Shown here: positions 1-15,210 of the stretch, piece by piece | Layout: every line of letters begins with the position of its first letter | Position numbering within the stretch: the stretch's first letter is position 1 | DNA from: Anseranas semipalmata | Lineage: Eukaryota; Chordata; Aves; Anseriformes; Anseranatidae | DNA: 64,000 nt | Assembly (NCBI GenBank): GCA_013399115.1 | Contig: VXAA01001113.1 | Location: 80,381 to 144,380, forward strand | Reading direction: 5' to 3' | Translations under genes and position numbers: made by a program | The notes under the pieces: model-generated | Told to the model about the DNA's origin: nothing | Database searches by the model: none | What the model saw: only the letters and a program-made list of their open reading frames with translations

Positions 1-554
1 TATATATAGGGGCAAGAAAGTGCATGCATTGCAGAAAGGGATGCACAGATTAAAATGCAGGTACTACTTGGAGTGTCACGCCAAAAGGTTTTGAGAGACA
101 GGCCCTGCTCTTCATAGCTTAAAAACTCATGACTAAAAGCATTATCTATGGTTCTTCAAGAGTGTCTTCAAGTCTTCAAGACCGGTTCTCCAATCCTGAT
201 GTCCATGTGTGCTGAAGCTGTACCCCAAAGGGCAACACCTGCCCTACTTCACCCTCCATCTGCTTCATTTCCATTGAGGCCAAGGGAAGAAGTTTAAGGC
301 AAGTCACAGTATCCTCAAGGGCAACCTCTACTAAACTCCCACAGCAACATGAAAGAAGTCCCACTTTCTTCAAGTGCCTGTCCAGACTAAGAAACCATCT
401 GGGAAGAAGGGAGGAGCATCAATGGAATATAGCTGCTAACCAGTTCTGCTAAAGGATGAGATAGGAAATCCCCATCACAGACACAGTGTGACAATGCACA
501 GGAAGAACATCCCAGAATGATCTTTATTTTAATCAAGATGCTGGCAACTTAAGC

Positions 555-555
<1 letters not shown>

Positions 556-596
<41 letters not shown>
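556..596. repeat. (AAT)n microsatellite
   Basis: About 13.7 uninterrupted copies of the trinucleotide AAT. A perfect array of this length is likely to vary in length between individuals. Confidence 0.97.
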
Positions 597-597
<1 letters not shown>

Positions 598-2865
598 TAA
601 GTATGGTCATGTTAATGTAGATGTATTAGAACTACAAACATGCTATCACTGAGCCAACGTGTGGCTAAGAAAATAAATCTGTAAAACATGAGTTGGGATA
701 TAGAGTAGGATTTGGGGGTTGGTTCTTGGGAGCCACTTAGAGGTACCTTCTCCAAGATGGTGTCCCGAAGATGTCTTGTTGCTCACTGCCAGAGACTCTC
801 CCCTTTGCCCAAGATGAGGACCTGGAGTGTAGGAATGGGATAACTGCTAGCAAGTTTGCCTTGCCAAGTGCTTCCTTTAAAATTTAAAAGCAAATTTACA
901 CCTTGTTGGGTTGCTACTGGGCAGATGTTCAAAGAGCCCAGTAGTAAAGCTCGTGTGAAGTTCTGAAGGATGAGCCCAGGACAGAAGCAGCTCAGCTTAA
1001 AGCACGACCAGCAGGTGACAGCAAGCCCTATGAATCACAAGACAAGACACTGCAGTCACTAAAGCCACCCCTGTTTTAAGGGAATATCAGGATTTAATAG
1101 CAACTCCAGCGTGGTGGGGTGGAAAAGATGGAAAATCTGCAATCCGGCACTTGAGATATGTTACAGTATGCACAAACAGCTTAGGGTAGAAAGACTCCCC
1201 ATCCCGTCTGCTAACACTGTAGAGCTGACTCATTTGTTCAGCTCTTGGATTGAAAATAAGCTGATTTCATTCAAACCTCACAGAGCAACCAGAAGGACAA
1301 GCCTTCATGGTGCCTTTTGGAGCAGAATTAAATTTCAGGCTTCGCTTCCACCAGAAATAACCCCGTGCTTGGACAGCTGTGGAGCTCTGGGAAGCTGGAG
1401 AGATGAGCAGCTGGGGCTGTCCGGACTGGAAAGCACGGCTCTCTTGCAAGGTGCGACTCCACAAAATAGCCTTCATCAAGGGATGCTCCCAGCACCCAGT
1501 GCGGGTGATTCAGCAGCACAAGGGGCAAGCAGGAAGAAAGCTGCCGAGTGTACATGTGCAACCGATTTTGTGCTATTTTCCCAGCTAAGTTCATTGCTTT
1601 TTGTCATTTATGTACAAATCAGCTGGGTTTTGGTTTATTCCTCCTTCAACCTCTCTTCTCCAGCTTGGAATCAGCAGTCAGTGGGAAACTGGTATTATAA
1701 ATACCTATACAATCACTTGCACACCTCAAAACCCTACGCAAACTGCTTCTGCCACCACTCTACAACTGCCTTCAGTCACACCAGCAGCTACTAAAGGTGC
1801 TCGCAAATCCCAACCATAAATACGCAAGTCTAACAGAGAAATTCAGGAGAGATTTGCAATATGCACATCCTAACATCCAATCTAAAATCCCTCCTTGCTC
1901 CTAAGTGCTTTATATCCAGACTAAATCACCCTAATCCCCAATCTACCTGCTTACATCTGTGGAGTCCTTCCTCACTGTTGATCTTTCATCCCTGCCCACT
2001 TCTAGCTGCCAGCATCTGTCTCCAAGCAAACATCAGCCTGGAAGAAGAGAGAGTTAGCAATGACATCTCTGGAGTGACAGCACGGATAAAAGCTTTATTC
2101 TTCCCTTTCCACTCAGCCCAGCTTCTTTTTGTGTCGCGTACATGTTTGTGTCAGCTGTGTCCACCCCTCGTAATGGTGAGTTTGTGTACTTTCCGCAGAT
2201 AAATACATCCTTACTTTTAGGTTGCAGAACAGCAATCCACCAGCACAGTACTTCAGTACCTACATAAATCTCCATTCCCCATTTTGCTGGCAGGAGCAAA
2301 TATTAAAATCTCCCATTCTAATAGATTAGGACAGATATGTTCTCTATCCTTAAAATTTTAATTATTTAGGTAATACTAGGCAGCAGGGGGGGAATGGGAC
2401 AAGAATATACAGAAGTTGAGAGATTTGCACAAAGCCACGCCACGGAGCAATAGCAGACATGGCCAAGACTGGGAAGTTCATGACTTCAAGTCCAGAACAT
2501 TAAAATTTAAAAGGATTTTCCCCTCACGTCAAAAAACAGCGTTCCTCATTCAGTACTGAAAGCCAGTGGCCTGCAGCTCCCAGGCTCAGCGCTTTGGACG
2601 TCCTTTCAGGAAAGAAACAGTAATATACTTGTCAAACAGGAATTATTTCCAGCGTGTCAAACTGTACAATGGATTGACCATCAGGTTCCAACTAGGTCTA
2701 AAACGAATTTGTGGTTATCCACTGCAAAATGCGCACCTTAGCTCTGTATTACAGGCAGGTAAATAACCAGAGAACTTTATTTTTAAGGGAGTAGCTGATG
2801 AGAAACCTTTCCAACAGGGTACTGTGGGGTAGCCGCAGGTGTGATGGTCATGTTCAGGTGCCTTG

Positions 2866-2912
2866 CCCATCCATCTGTCTGTCCATCTGACAGTCTGTCC
2901 ATCCATCCATCA
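2866..2912. repeat. Degenerate CCAT/CTGT tetranucleotide tract
   Basis: Alternating CCAT and CTGT tetramers with a few interruptions, typical of a decayed tetranucleotide microsatellite. Confidence 0.7.
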
Positions 2913-2973
2913 GGCTCACCTACTCAGCGTGACTTTTTTGCTGCATAATAGCATCGTCATTACAAATTACACA

Positions 2974-3021
2974 CCCTTTTTTCTCCCTTCTTTTCCTTTT
3001 TTCTTTTTTTTTTTTTTTCCC
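2974..3021. repeat. Pyrimidine (T/C) tract
   Basis: Almost entirely T and C over 48 nt and ending in a long T run. It is a low-complexity intronic tract. No SINE or LINE body is attached that I can recognise. Confidence 0.85.
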
Positions 3022-6000
3022 AATAATGCTGGATCTAAGTACACTCCAACCTGACAACTACACACAGCTCCATCTCACCTGATGGGCTCTGCAGCACCCA
3101 CTTTTACAACAGCACAGGTAGCACAGGTCAAGTTTTCCCTTTTTAAACTTTATCCCAGGGTTCAGATTATTTGGATTTGTTCACTCTTACTGCCAAAACC
3201 CCAGGTAGAACTTCTGCAATAATTAAAAAATGTCCCTGAAGCGACACTGCTTTAACAGAAGATAATTAACAGAATATAAAGGTTGCTTTGCAGCCCACGA
3301 TCAGAGTTTGCCAGTTCACATCCAGCAAGGCACGCATGGACCTGATGCCTGCCCCAGCAGGGCTCAAAGAGAAATGCTAAAGTAGCACCGCCTCATCCGT
3401 GCCAACAACCTGAGCTGTGCAAACGTCTGATTCATACCTGGGACATGTCTGGGACCAAGCAAAACCACACCAGGTGCTACTCTGGCTCTCCTTTCAATGC
3501 TCAGTAATTTCCATTCCCAAATTTACTGGGGTTGCTACAGCAATAGCAGAGGAGACAGAACATACACTTGGTCACTCGTTGCACATTCACATCCTTGTGT
3601 TGATCCAACCTAAGACAGATGAAGCAGAATTTAATTCCAACCTCACCTGGTTTCCTGATGTGAACATACAAAACGGAAATGAAGAGACCTTCTTGCAAGC
3701 TGTAAGGGCAGCAAAACTGCCAGCACCTTCCAAAGAACAGGACAGGGAAGTGGATAAACCTGTGCCATCAATGACAGCCTGCTCCTGGATGCCACCTTTT
3801 CCAGCAGAATTTCCATCAAGTACGGACAGACTTGTGTACAAGGCCCTTGGAGGAATCCTACTGCTGCATACAGCTCCATCCCAACTATGTGTCCTGCTCC
3901 AGGTGGACTTATTTGTAGGCTGAGTTAAGAAAAATGGTTTCTGATCCAAGCATCTGATACTGTCAAGATACAAAAACCAAGGCAAAGCACAGGGTGCAGA
4001 AGCAGAGGTATCCCAGCGCTGCTTTGCAGGCAGAAGGTATTAAGAAGGCTCGCAGTGCTTGCAAGAATTTGGTAGTATAGCCAAGCAGTCACTTACAGCT
4101 TGTTGGACAAGGGCTCTAAAGCAAAGACCACTCTGCTTTCCTAATTAGAGAAGTGCTTTTGAGAGACCGAGAGAGCTGGCAAACATGAACAGGATTGAAC
4201 TGACTGGATTAGAGAAATCCCAGGAGCATCAATATCTTCTCCAGGTCTGAATAGCTCAAACAAGAACAGCTACAAACTTTCTGTCAAGTGATGGTTAAGG
4301 GTGAGTGTTTAATTGTAAAGAATGCAAGCTTTTAATAAAACTTCAATTTTCTTTGCTCTCGTCTGAGAACCAGAAGCAAAAGCACCGAACTATGTTTATT
4401 TCAGGAGCTGAAACTAAAGCACAAGACAAGTCTCTGCTCCAACAGGGAATGCGTCCACCCGGAAAGACATCCCAGGAGGACAACCTCAGGCTGGGTGCTC
4501 ATGGCCAGGTACCCACTAAAGGAACCACCAGCACCTTCATCCTGTTCTGTATTTTCTACCGAGGTACCTACACCCATACGATGAACAGACCGAGGGGAGA
4601 ACATCTTCTTCAACTACTTCTAATTTGGCTGTAATCAAGTGGAAAATGGAGCAGGCTATTCTGAGAGGATGAGATGTTTAAATGCACTTCCAGCTGAATG
4701 CTGCCTGAGGACAAGACTGCGTGTTTGTTTTCTGGTTTTCCACTAAAGATTGGGAGCACCGGCATGATTTTCACGTGGTTACAGTAAACTGGCTTTGGAT
4801 GGAAAAGACTAGCAAATAAAATAGATAGAGAGAAAAAAAAAAGTTTATCTTTACCCAGGAGTTTTTTCTTTTGTTTTAACTGCTGTGAGGTGGTCAGCTC
4901 ACCCACAAATATTTCGTTAAAACACTCATTTACTCCAATGGTGTTTTCTGGTTTTGCTAGTCATGTAAATAAATGCATAACCACTTAACTCCCCTGAAAT
5001 ATCGAGATTAGAGTGAAACATTTATTATAATGTTAAAATTGCCAGAAGGGATAGGGCAGAGGTTTTCGAAACAAACATTTCCAAAGTTAATTTGTGTATC
5101 AAAGTTAATTCTCCTGGCAATTCCTTTTGCGATAAAACATGTTGTTCATTATTCGTTAGTATGTTTTCATGTGTTTAGCCTTATTAATTCATCAAATCAT
5201 TGCTAAGATTGCTAAAAAGTGGATGTAGAACAGAGAATGTCCCCTAAATTTCCTCAAACTGGACTAAGAAAACAAATTTATAGTGTTGGAAGTCTGGCAC
5301 AATAGCAGAGGAACAATATGAAACACTTCCTCTGTAGATGCTATAAGAAGTTTTTTAAAGTCGTCTAGTGGGAGAGATCATCTTACGATTTTTAGTATTG
5401 TTTAGTATCTAGGCTTGGATCAGCACTTCATTTCAGGCCAATTAATGATTTGATTAATATGACACCCGAGTCTTCTACTTCTGCGTCTCTGTAAATTCAA
5501 GAAAGTATGACAGGACCCAAGACTTCGAAGTGAAAATCAATCACAAGACTCACACGAACTTTTTACACAACATTTGACAAGCCATTTTGTTTTTAGTGTT
5601 GTATAAAATAGGAGAAATATCCCTTTCTTTACAGACCAGGTAGTAACTTTGGAGTTATATTTGTGAATTATCTATGAATGGAAGATAAAAAGTGCTACAG
5701 ATGGACACACTTTAACTCTGTCCTTCTGTTCTACACTCGATGGGACTCCATCCCAAACACATACTTCGGTTATATCACTGAACCAAAGTCACAACACAAT
5801 CACTCAGATTTAAAGGCTTTAACTTTTGGAAAAAAAAACAAAACCAAAAAAAACCCACAACCCATAATGTTGCCTAGTAGCTGTAAAGCTTTGAGTCTCC
5901 CTAGAAGATGTAAAGATTTTATTCTTGCTTTGTTCCACCCCTGTTAACGCTTTCTTTCTTCATATAATGCTTTATACTAAGGAAGCTTAAGCTCCTGGTT

Positions 6001-6639
6001 GGGTCCCTCATTGCTCCAGTGAGGAACAGTTGCCTTCATCAGATTTAGACCATCTTCCATGCCTTAGATAGCTCTGTACGTTGCAACAACGAAGAGTTTC
6101 AGTGTTCCTTTAACAAAGCACTGCAAGTATTGAAAGTCACTTGGGAAGTTAATGCTAAAGCAAAGCAGCACTCAGGTCCCATTAACTGACCTCAGGGACT
6201 CTTTGTGTATTTAGGAGTTTGTTAAGTGCTTCAGCACACTGCAGGATCAAGATGCAAAGCGTGGCGGTGGGATCCTTCCCATGCTTTGCCATCAGACCTG
6301 AACCTACAACAAGAGGCAGCAAAGGAACACGTGGTGATCAGGCCACAATGCCGGTTCGTACACCAGGTTTTAAGTGAGTCTGGGCTACAGAACATCTACC
6401 CCAGCTTTAGCCATTGGTCCTGGGTGTCCCTCAGAGTTCCTGCCATCCTGTGTCCACAAATCACGTCCACAACCGATGTGAGCATCTCCCGCCCACGCAA
6501 CACAGGAGCTCTGCGACTTCGCCATCCTGGAGGCAACAATGACCCTCGAGGTGTATTTTCGTAAGTAAGAAACACTTTCCAAAGCTGTCAGGAAAAGAGC
6601 AAACGAGGATTGGACAGGCACAGAGAGGACAGGAGGATG

Positions 6640-6965
6640 GCAAACCACTAGAGGGGAGGGCAAAGAAAATTATAGGTCCAATTCCTGGAAAAATATTAGC
6701 ACAAATTATATAACAATGAATTGCTAAGTATCAAAATGATAATTAGGTGATAAATACCGGGCGAACACTGCCAAGAACGAGTTGCATGGACCAATCTAAT
6801 TTCATTCTTTGACAACAAGCTAGCCAACCTAGCAGACAAGGAGAAAGCCGCATGTGTGATATATCTCGAGTACAACCCTGGCCAGTGTCCCACATGGTAT
6901 CTTCATGAGCAACCAAAGGAAAAATAGTCTAGATGAAGTCATGGTAAAATGAAGCACTGACCCAA
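6640..6965 (+). mobile_element. Old CR1 LINE fragment, reverse transcriptase region, sense
   Basis: The stretch follows the classic sauropsid CR1 reverse transcriptase region. It begins near AGAAAATTATAGGTCCAATT and continues through TTCCTGGAAAAATATTAG, GGTGATAAATACC, the segment that normally encodes a cannot-miss VIYLDF-type motif (here VIYLEY), and a final AAAAATAGTCTAGATGAAGT. Many substitutions and small indels break the frame, so it is a dead, old copy truncated at both ends. It belongs to a different and more diverged lineage than the younger CR1 copies elsewhere in the window. Confidence 0.8.
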
Positions 6966-11076
<4,111 letters not shown>

Positions 11077-12547
11077 CTAAGAAAACAAAGAAAAAGACAG
11101 ATACAACACCATTAGAAGTCAGTTAAACCCCACTACTCTAGGTGGAGGGGGGGAAGGCAAATGAAAAGCTAAAGGCCTGTCTCCAAACTTCAGGATGCCC
11201 ACTCACAAAACACACAGTTATTTTTCCTTGCTGGTTTAAAAAAAATAAAATAAAAAAAAAAAAAGAAGAAGCTACAAGGTCTAAGACAGCAGCAGCAGAC
11301 TGTAATCAATGCAGCACTGGCAGAGGAAGACTTCTTCCCCTGTTCCACCTCACTGTCTGAAAGCCTTGTCTCACCATGGGCCTCAGATACCCTCCAGTGC
11401 ATCAGCGGGGTCCCATGACTTTAATATTAAATGTAGTCCAACACTGAGGCATGGAGGTGACAACGGCAAAGGTAAATGTGCCACGTCAGAAAGGGCATGA
11501 TGCAGGACTAAACCCAGCTACCGCTTCCTTGTATTGACACTGGGAAAAGATGTCCCAAACAGGGAAAATCTGGAGGCAGAAGGTAGGGACCTGCAACCCA
11601 TCAGTGAAAGAGCAGAAGACACTTGAGTTCAAGGCTGGATGATATGAGATGTGATGCTCCATCCTTGGCTTGGATGCTTAAACAGCACATGGCCCAGACC
11701 AACCACTTTCCATGTGACACGCAAAAAGCTGGAAATGGCCTCCAGTTTGTGAGAGCTTCTTGACACTTGGCCATGTGTAACATGATGTCTTGACGTACGC
11801 ATTGGTAGATGGCACAGCAGAGGGCTGACGTCTCTTGTGCGTGCACTGACACAGAAGTGTTCGTGCTGCTATTCATTTAGTTTGTCCTCTGTGGAAAGCA
11901 GAGCACCAGAAATTCCCAGTCACCTACTGGGGATAATTTAATGGTCTCAGGCTCCTCTTGCACTTCACTCTCATTTTTTTTCTGTCAGAGTTTCACAATC
12001 AAAACAACAACAAAAATACTGCTGAGAATAGCCAGACAGGGAATCCAGAGGACTAAAGGAAGTCACTCACCATCCTCTCTTAATTGCGCAAGACATGTAA
12101 AAGAGGATGAAAGTTCATTTGCCTTGAGAGAACAAGGGATGGGAGCTGGATGTACCAACCAGCTAAATATATTAAAAGTGAAGAAAATCCAGAGCACAGC
12201 TTCCCACCCAGCCTCAGTGTACCTCATACACACAGAACTGTCATCTGAGGGTGCAGGTACCTCTAGGACATAAATCCCACAGTTTAGGAAAACAGCCTTC
12301 AGTCAGCGAATGAGGTAAAGAGCAAAAGCTAAAAGAAACTATCTGCAAAACAAGGGTTTCCAAGACACTAAATACAATAGCCAACTGGGTCAAGTAGGTA
12401 AAACCATATGCATTGTAGAAATATAGCCTATGATGCCTTGACAGAAGTTCTTAACAACCTCTAAAGATGAAAGGAACAGTTGGAGATTTACTTGGAAAGT
12501 CTGGGATGGGCTTGGGAACAAATCCTGCCTCTCCCAGCTTTCACGTT
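11077..12547. other. Intron 5' of the TSNARE1 exon; no gene seen
   Basis: Intron sequence immediately upstream, on the minus strand, of the TSNARE1 exon. It has an A-rich tract near 11238-11265 and nothing else I can name. Confidence 0.6.
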
Positions 12548-13165
12548 AGAATCACAGAATGGTTTGCATTGGAAAGGACCTTAAAGATCATCTAATTCCA
12601 ACCCCCCTGCCATGGGCAGGGACACCTCCCACTAGACCAGGTTGCTCAAAGCCCCGTCCAGCCTGGCCTTNTATTTGTGTTTGGGATTGCCCTGACCCAG
12701 GTGCAGGACCTTGCACTTGGCCTTGGTGAACTTCATGAGGTTCGCACGGGCCCACCTCTCAAGCCTGTCCAGGTTCCTCTGGATGGCATCCCTTCCCTCC
12801 AGCGTGTTGACCACACCACACAGCTTGGTGTTATCAGCAAACTTGCTGAGGGCGCACTCAACCCCACTGTCCATGTCACCAACAAAGATGTTAAACAGCG
12901 TCGGTCCCAGTACCAACCCCTGAGGAACACCACTCTTCACTGATCTCTACTTGGACATTGAGCCATTGACCGCAACTCTTTGAGTGCAACCATCCAGGCA
13001 ATTCCTCACCCACCGAGTGGTCCACCCACCAAATCCATGTCTCTCTAATTTAGAGACAAAGATATCGTGCAGAACAGTGCCAAATGCTTTGCACAAGTCC
13101 AGGTAGATGACATCAGTTGCTCTTCCCATATCCACCAATGCTGTAACCCCATCGCAGAAGGCAAC
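12548..13165 (-). mobile_element. CR1 LINE, minus strand, with large internal deletion at an N
   Basis: Read on the minus strand, this is CR1 ORF2. The segment 13165-12947 has [12 protein letters not shown] and WLDG-TQRV-type motifs. The segment 12940-12675 has SGVPQGLVLGP, LFNIFVGDMDSG and LSKFADNTKLCG, then LDRLERWA and CKVLHLG. The catalytic motif reads FADN where active copies have FADD, so the second catalytic aspartate is lost. At the N (12671) the sequence jumps straight from the CKVLHLG region to the C-terminal KARLDGALSNLV and the 3' UTR, which ends in GAATCACAGAAT-type sequence at 12549. Several hundred bases normally lie between these two parts, so the copy has an internal deletion or an assembly join. 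There is also a frame break between 12947 and 12940. Confidence 0.93.
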
Positions 13166-15038
13166 AGCTACAACAGTAACACTACCTCCTTTGCAAAATG
13201 CAACCGAAAATCTAGCAAGACCCTTACCTTCCACCTTGGAAAATAAGGGCACACAGAAGATAGTTACAGGAAAAATTCTGGACAGGGATAAGAAATTATC
13301 GCATTTTCTTTATTTCTCAGCGTGGCTGCAGACTAAAAGCACTGTAAGCAGGGAAGGGGAACATTCAAATGGTTGGAAAACTGCCTACATACAGAGGTTG
13401 ATCCTGACCCGTCCTTCCTTTTTACAGATGGGAAATGGAAGCATACGATGCCACAACTTCCCCCAAGGCCACATACAACAAATGTGGAGCAAAAGTCTAC
13501 ATCATGTTGTAAGATGACTTGATTACAACTGGGCAAACATTTCTTTGGCAAACAGTGAATGTGTCTATTTTTTCCCCAACAGAGTGGTGTGAAAGGGGGA
13601 GAGGAGGAAGGCATTTAGAGCACTCCAAATGTTTCATGTTGATTTTTCATTTTCAAAGCATGTTTCCATTTTAAAACTTTTTCTCTCCTTTCAGGGAGAA
13701 AAAAGAAAGAATTGAAAACAAAATATTTTGTTTTCATTTAAGCAACCTTTTTAGAAACAACCACCTCCCACCCCATCCTACTAAGCCATTGAAATATCCC
13801 TTATTCACACAGCTCCAGAACCACACTCCTACCCCATAGTAATGTATTCACAGGAAAATCAGAGAGCAGATCCGTACACCTTTCCTCTGACTGGCAATAA
13901 AAGCATTCCCTCCGCGTCCCCATGGCACCTCCCTATTCTTTTGTCTACTGCTCCTCAGGGAGGCTTGTCCAACTTGCTGTGACAGGCAAGTGACTTGCTG
14001 TGAAGGCAGTTCATGCAAATTGGAACAAGCATTGCCTAACACACTAGATACAGAAAAACGGAAAAAAATAAGAGATTTGATCACAGCTTTATCCCATAGC
14101 CTACAATGGGAATGAAAGAACCACACCCCAGCCAGACTAAAAGATCATCCATGCTGCCACGGGCATGTATTTGTATTTTAATGACATGCAACTACTTCTT
14201 GCTTTCCATGTCCTGTAGAAATCAATCGTTCCGTTAGTATATTAGAAGGATGCAGGACCCCAAGAAAAGGGTTGGTCCTTGATCCATGGGCTGGGAAAGC
14301 TACCAGCAGGCAAAACCAAGCAGGCAAACTTGGTTTACTCTGCATTTAGCAGGGCATTCAGGTGGCCAGCATTAGTAATGGAAGACAAAAAAAAAAAAAA
14401 AAAAAAGANATCTAAAAAAAAAAAAGAAGAAGAAGAAGAAATAGGTTATAGAGCACTTTAAGCAACTTAGATGTTCTTTAAAGTCAACTGAGTTTGGCTA
14501 AGGAAGACGTGAGAGTACTGGAAAGAAACAGAAAAGGAGGACAGACTTCTCAGCAGTGCCCAGTGACAGGACATGGGGCAATGGGCACGAATTGAAACAC
14601 ACAAAATTCCACTTAAAAAAGAGGTGCAAGAGGTGCAAGACCAGCCAACGCTGGATAGATGAGCCCTTGACGTAAATCAGAAGATACACAAACACAGAAA
14701 TGGGACATGGTAATAAAGAAAAGGTAGGACAGAAAATAAACACAGACCTGTCTTTTCAGGAGGTCAGATCAGCATTTGCTACTGAACCATCCCGAGTACA
14801 CAGATGACTTGGGGTAGGTGGGAGAAGAAGGAGTTCTGAAAACCTGAATGTGTGAAACCAGGATCCTCAAAGTGCAGGAGGAAAGGCCCAATGTTTCTTC
14901 TATTTTTTCTGATCACCGCACACTGAAATGCCTCCTCCCCAGGCAATGACATTTCCTTAACTTTTTGAATGAAGCTGTCGGATCCCAGCCTATCTCCATA
15001 TAGATAGACTCTTTGGAGTCTTTCTGGAAGCACCATGC
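13166..15038. other. Non-coding stretch, intronic or upstream; no gene seen
   Basis: It contains the A/GAA-rich tract with an N and a short GAGGTGCAAGA direct duplication near 14622-14642. No gene or further element is recognised. Confidence 0.55.
14386..14442. repeat. Poly-A / (GAA)n purine tract with an N
   Basis: Two A runs separated by GANATCT, with the N at 14409, ending in about five GAA copies. The N probably marks an unresolved homopolymer. Confidence 0.9.
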
Positions 15039-15210
15039 AATAATTGAGGTGGGAAGCAAACTCTGGAGACCATCTAGGCCAACCACCTTGCTCAAAGCAG
15101 GGTCAGCTAGAGCAGATTGTCCAAGACCGTGTCTGGTCAGGTTTTAAGTATCTCCAAGGATGGAGACTACACATCCTCTCTGGGCAACTTCTGGCATTTG
15201 ACATCTATAA
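15039..15210 (-). mobile_element. CR1 3' fragment, minus strand
   Basis: The plus strand reads as the complement of a CR1 3' region: CTCTGGAGACCATCTAGGCC, GCTCAAAGCAGGGTCAGCTA, TATCTCCAAGGATGGAGACT and CTCTGGGCAACTT. All are highly typical of avian CR1. The terminal octamer repeats are lost or diverged. Confidence 0.85.

Larger units (their letters stand above)
1..6639. other. TSNARE1 intron, left part; no gene seen
   Basis: This stretch lies 3' of the TSNARE1 first coding exon on the minus strand, so it should be intron. It holds an (AAT)n microsatellite, a pyrimidine tract and scattered short A or T runs. The longest open frames (1111-1794 plus, 227 codons; 3417-3923 plus, 168 codons) have no recognisable motif, no convincing splice signals and an irregular composition. 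I treat them as chance. Confidence 0.6.

Noticed and set aside
1111..1794. 227-codon plus-strand frame
   Set aside because: Second longest frame here, but with no motif, an irregular amino-acid mix, overlapping open frames on both strands and no supporting splice or promoter signal. Likely chance.
3417..3923. 168-codon plus-strand frame, with a 132-codon minus frame over it
   Set aside because: Both strands are open through the same stretch and neither gives a recognisable protein.
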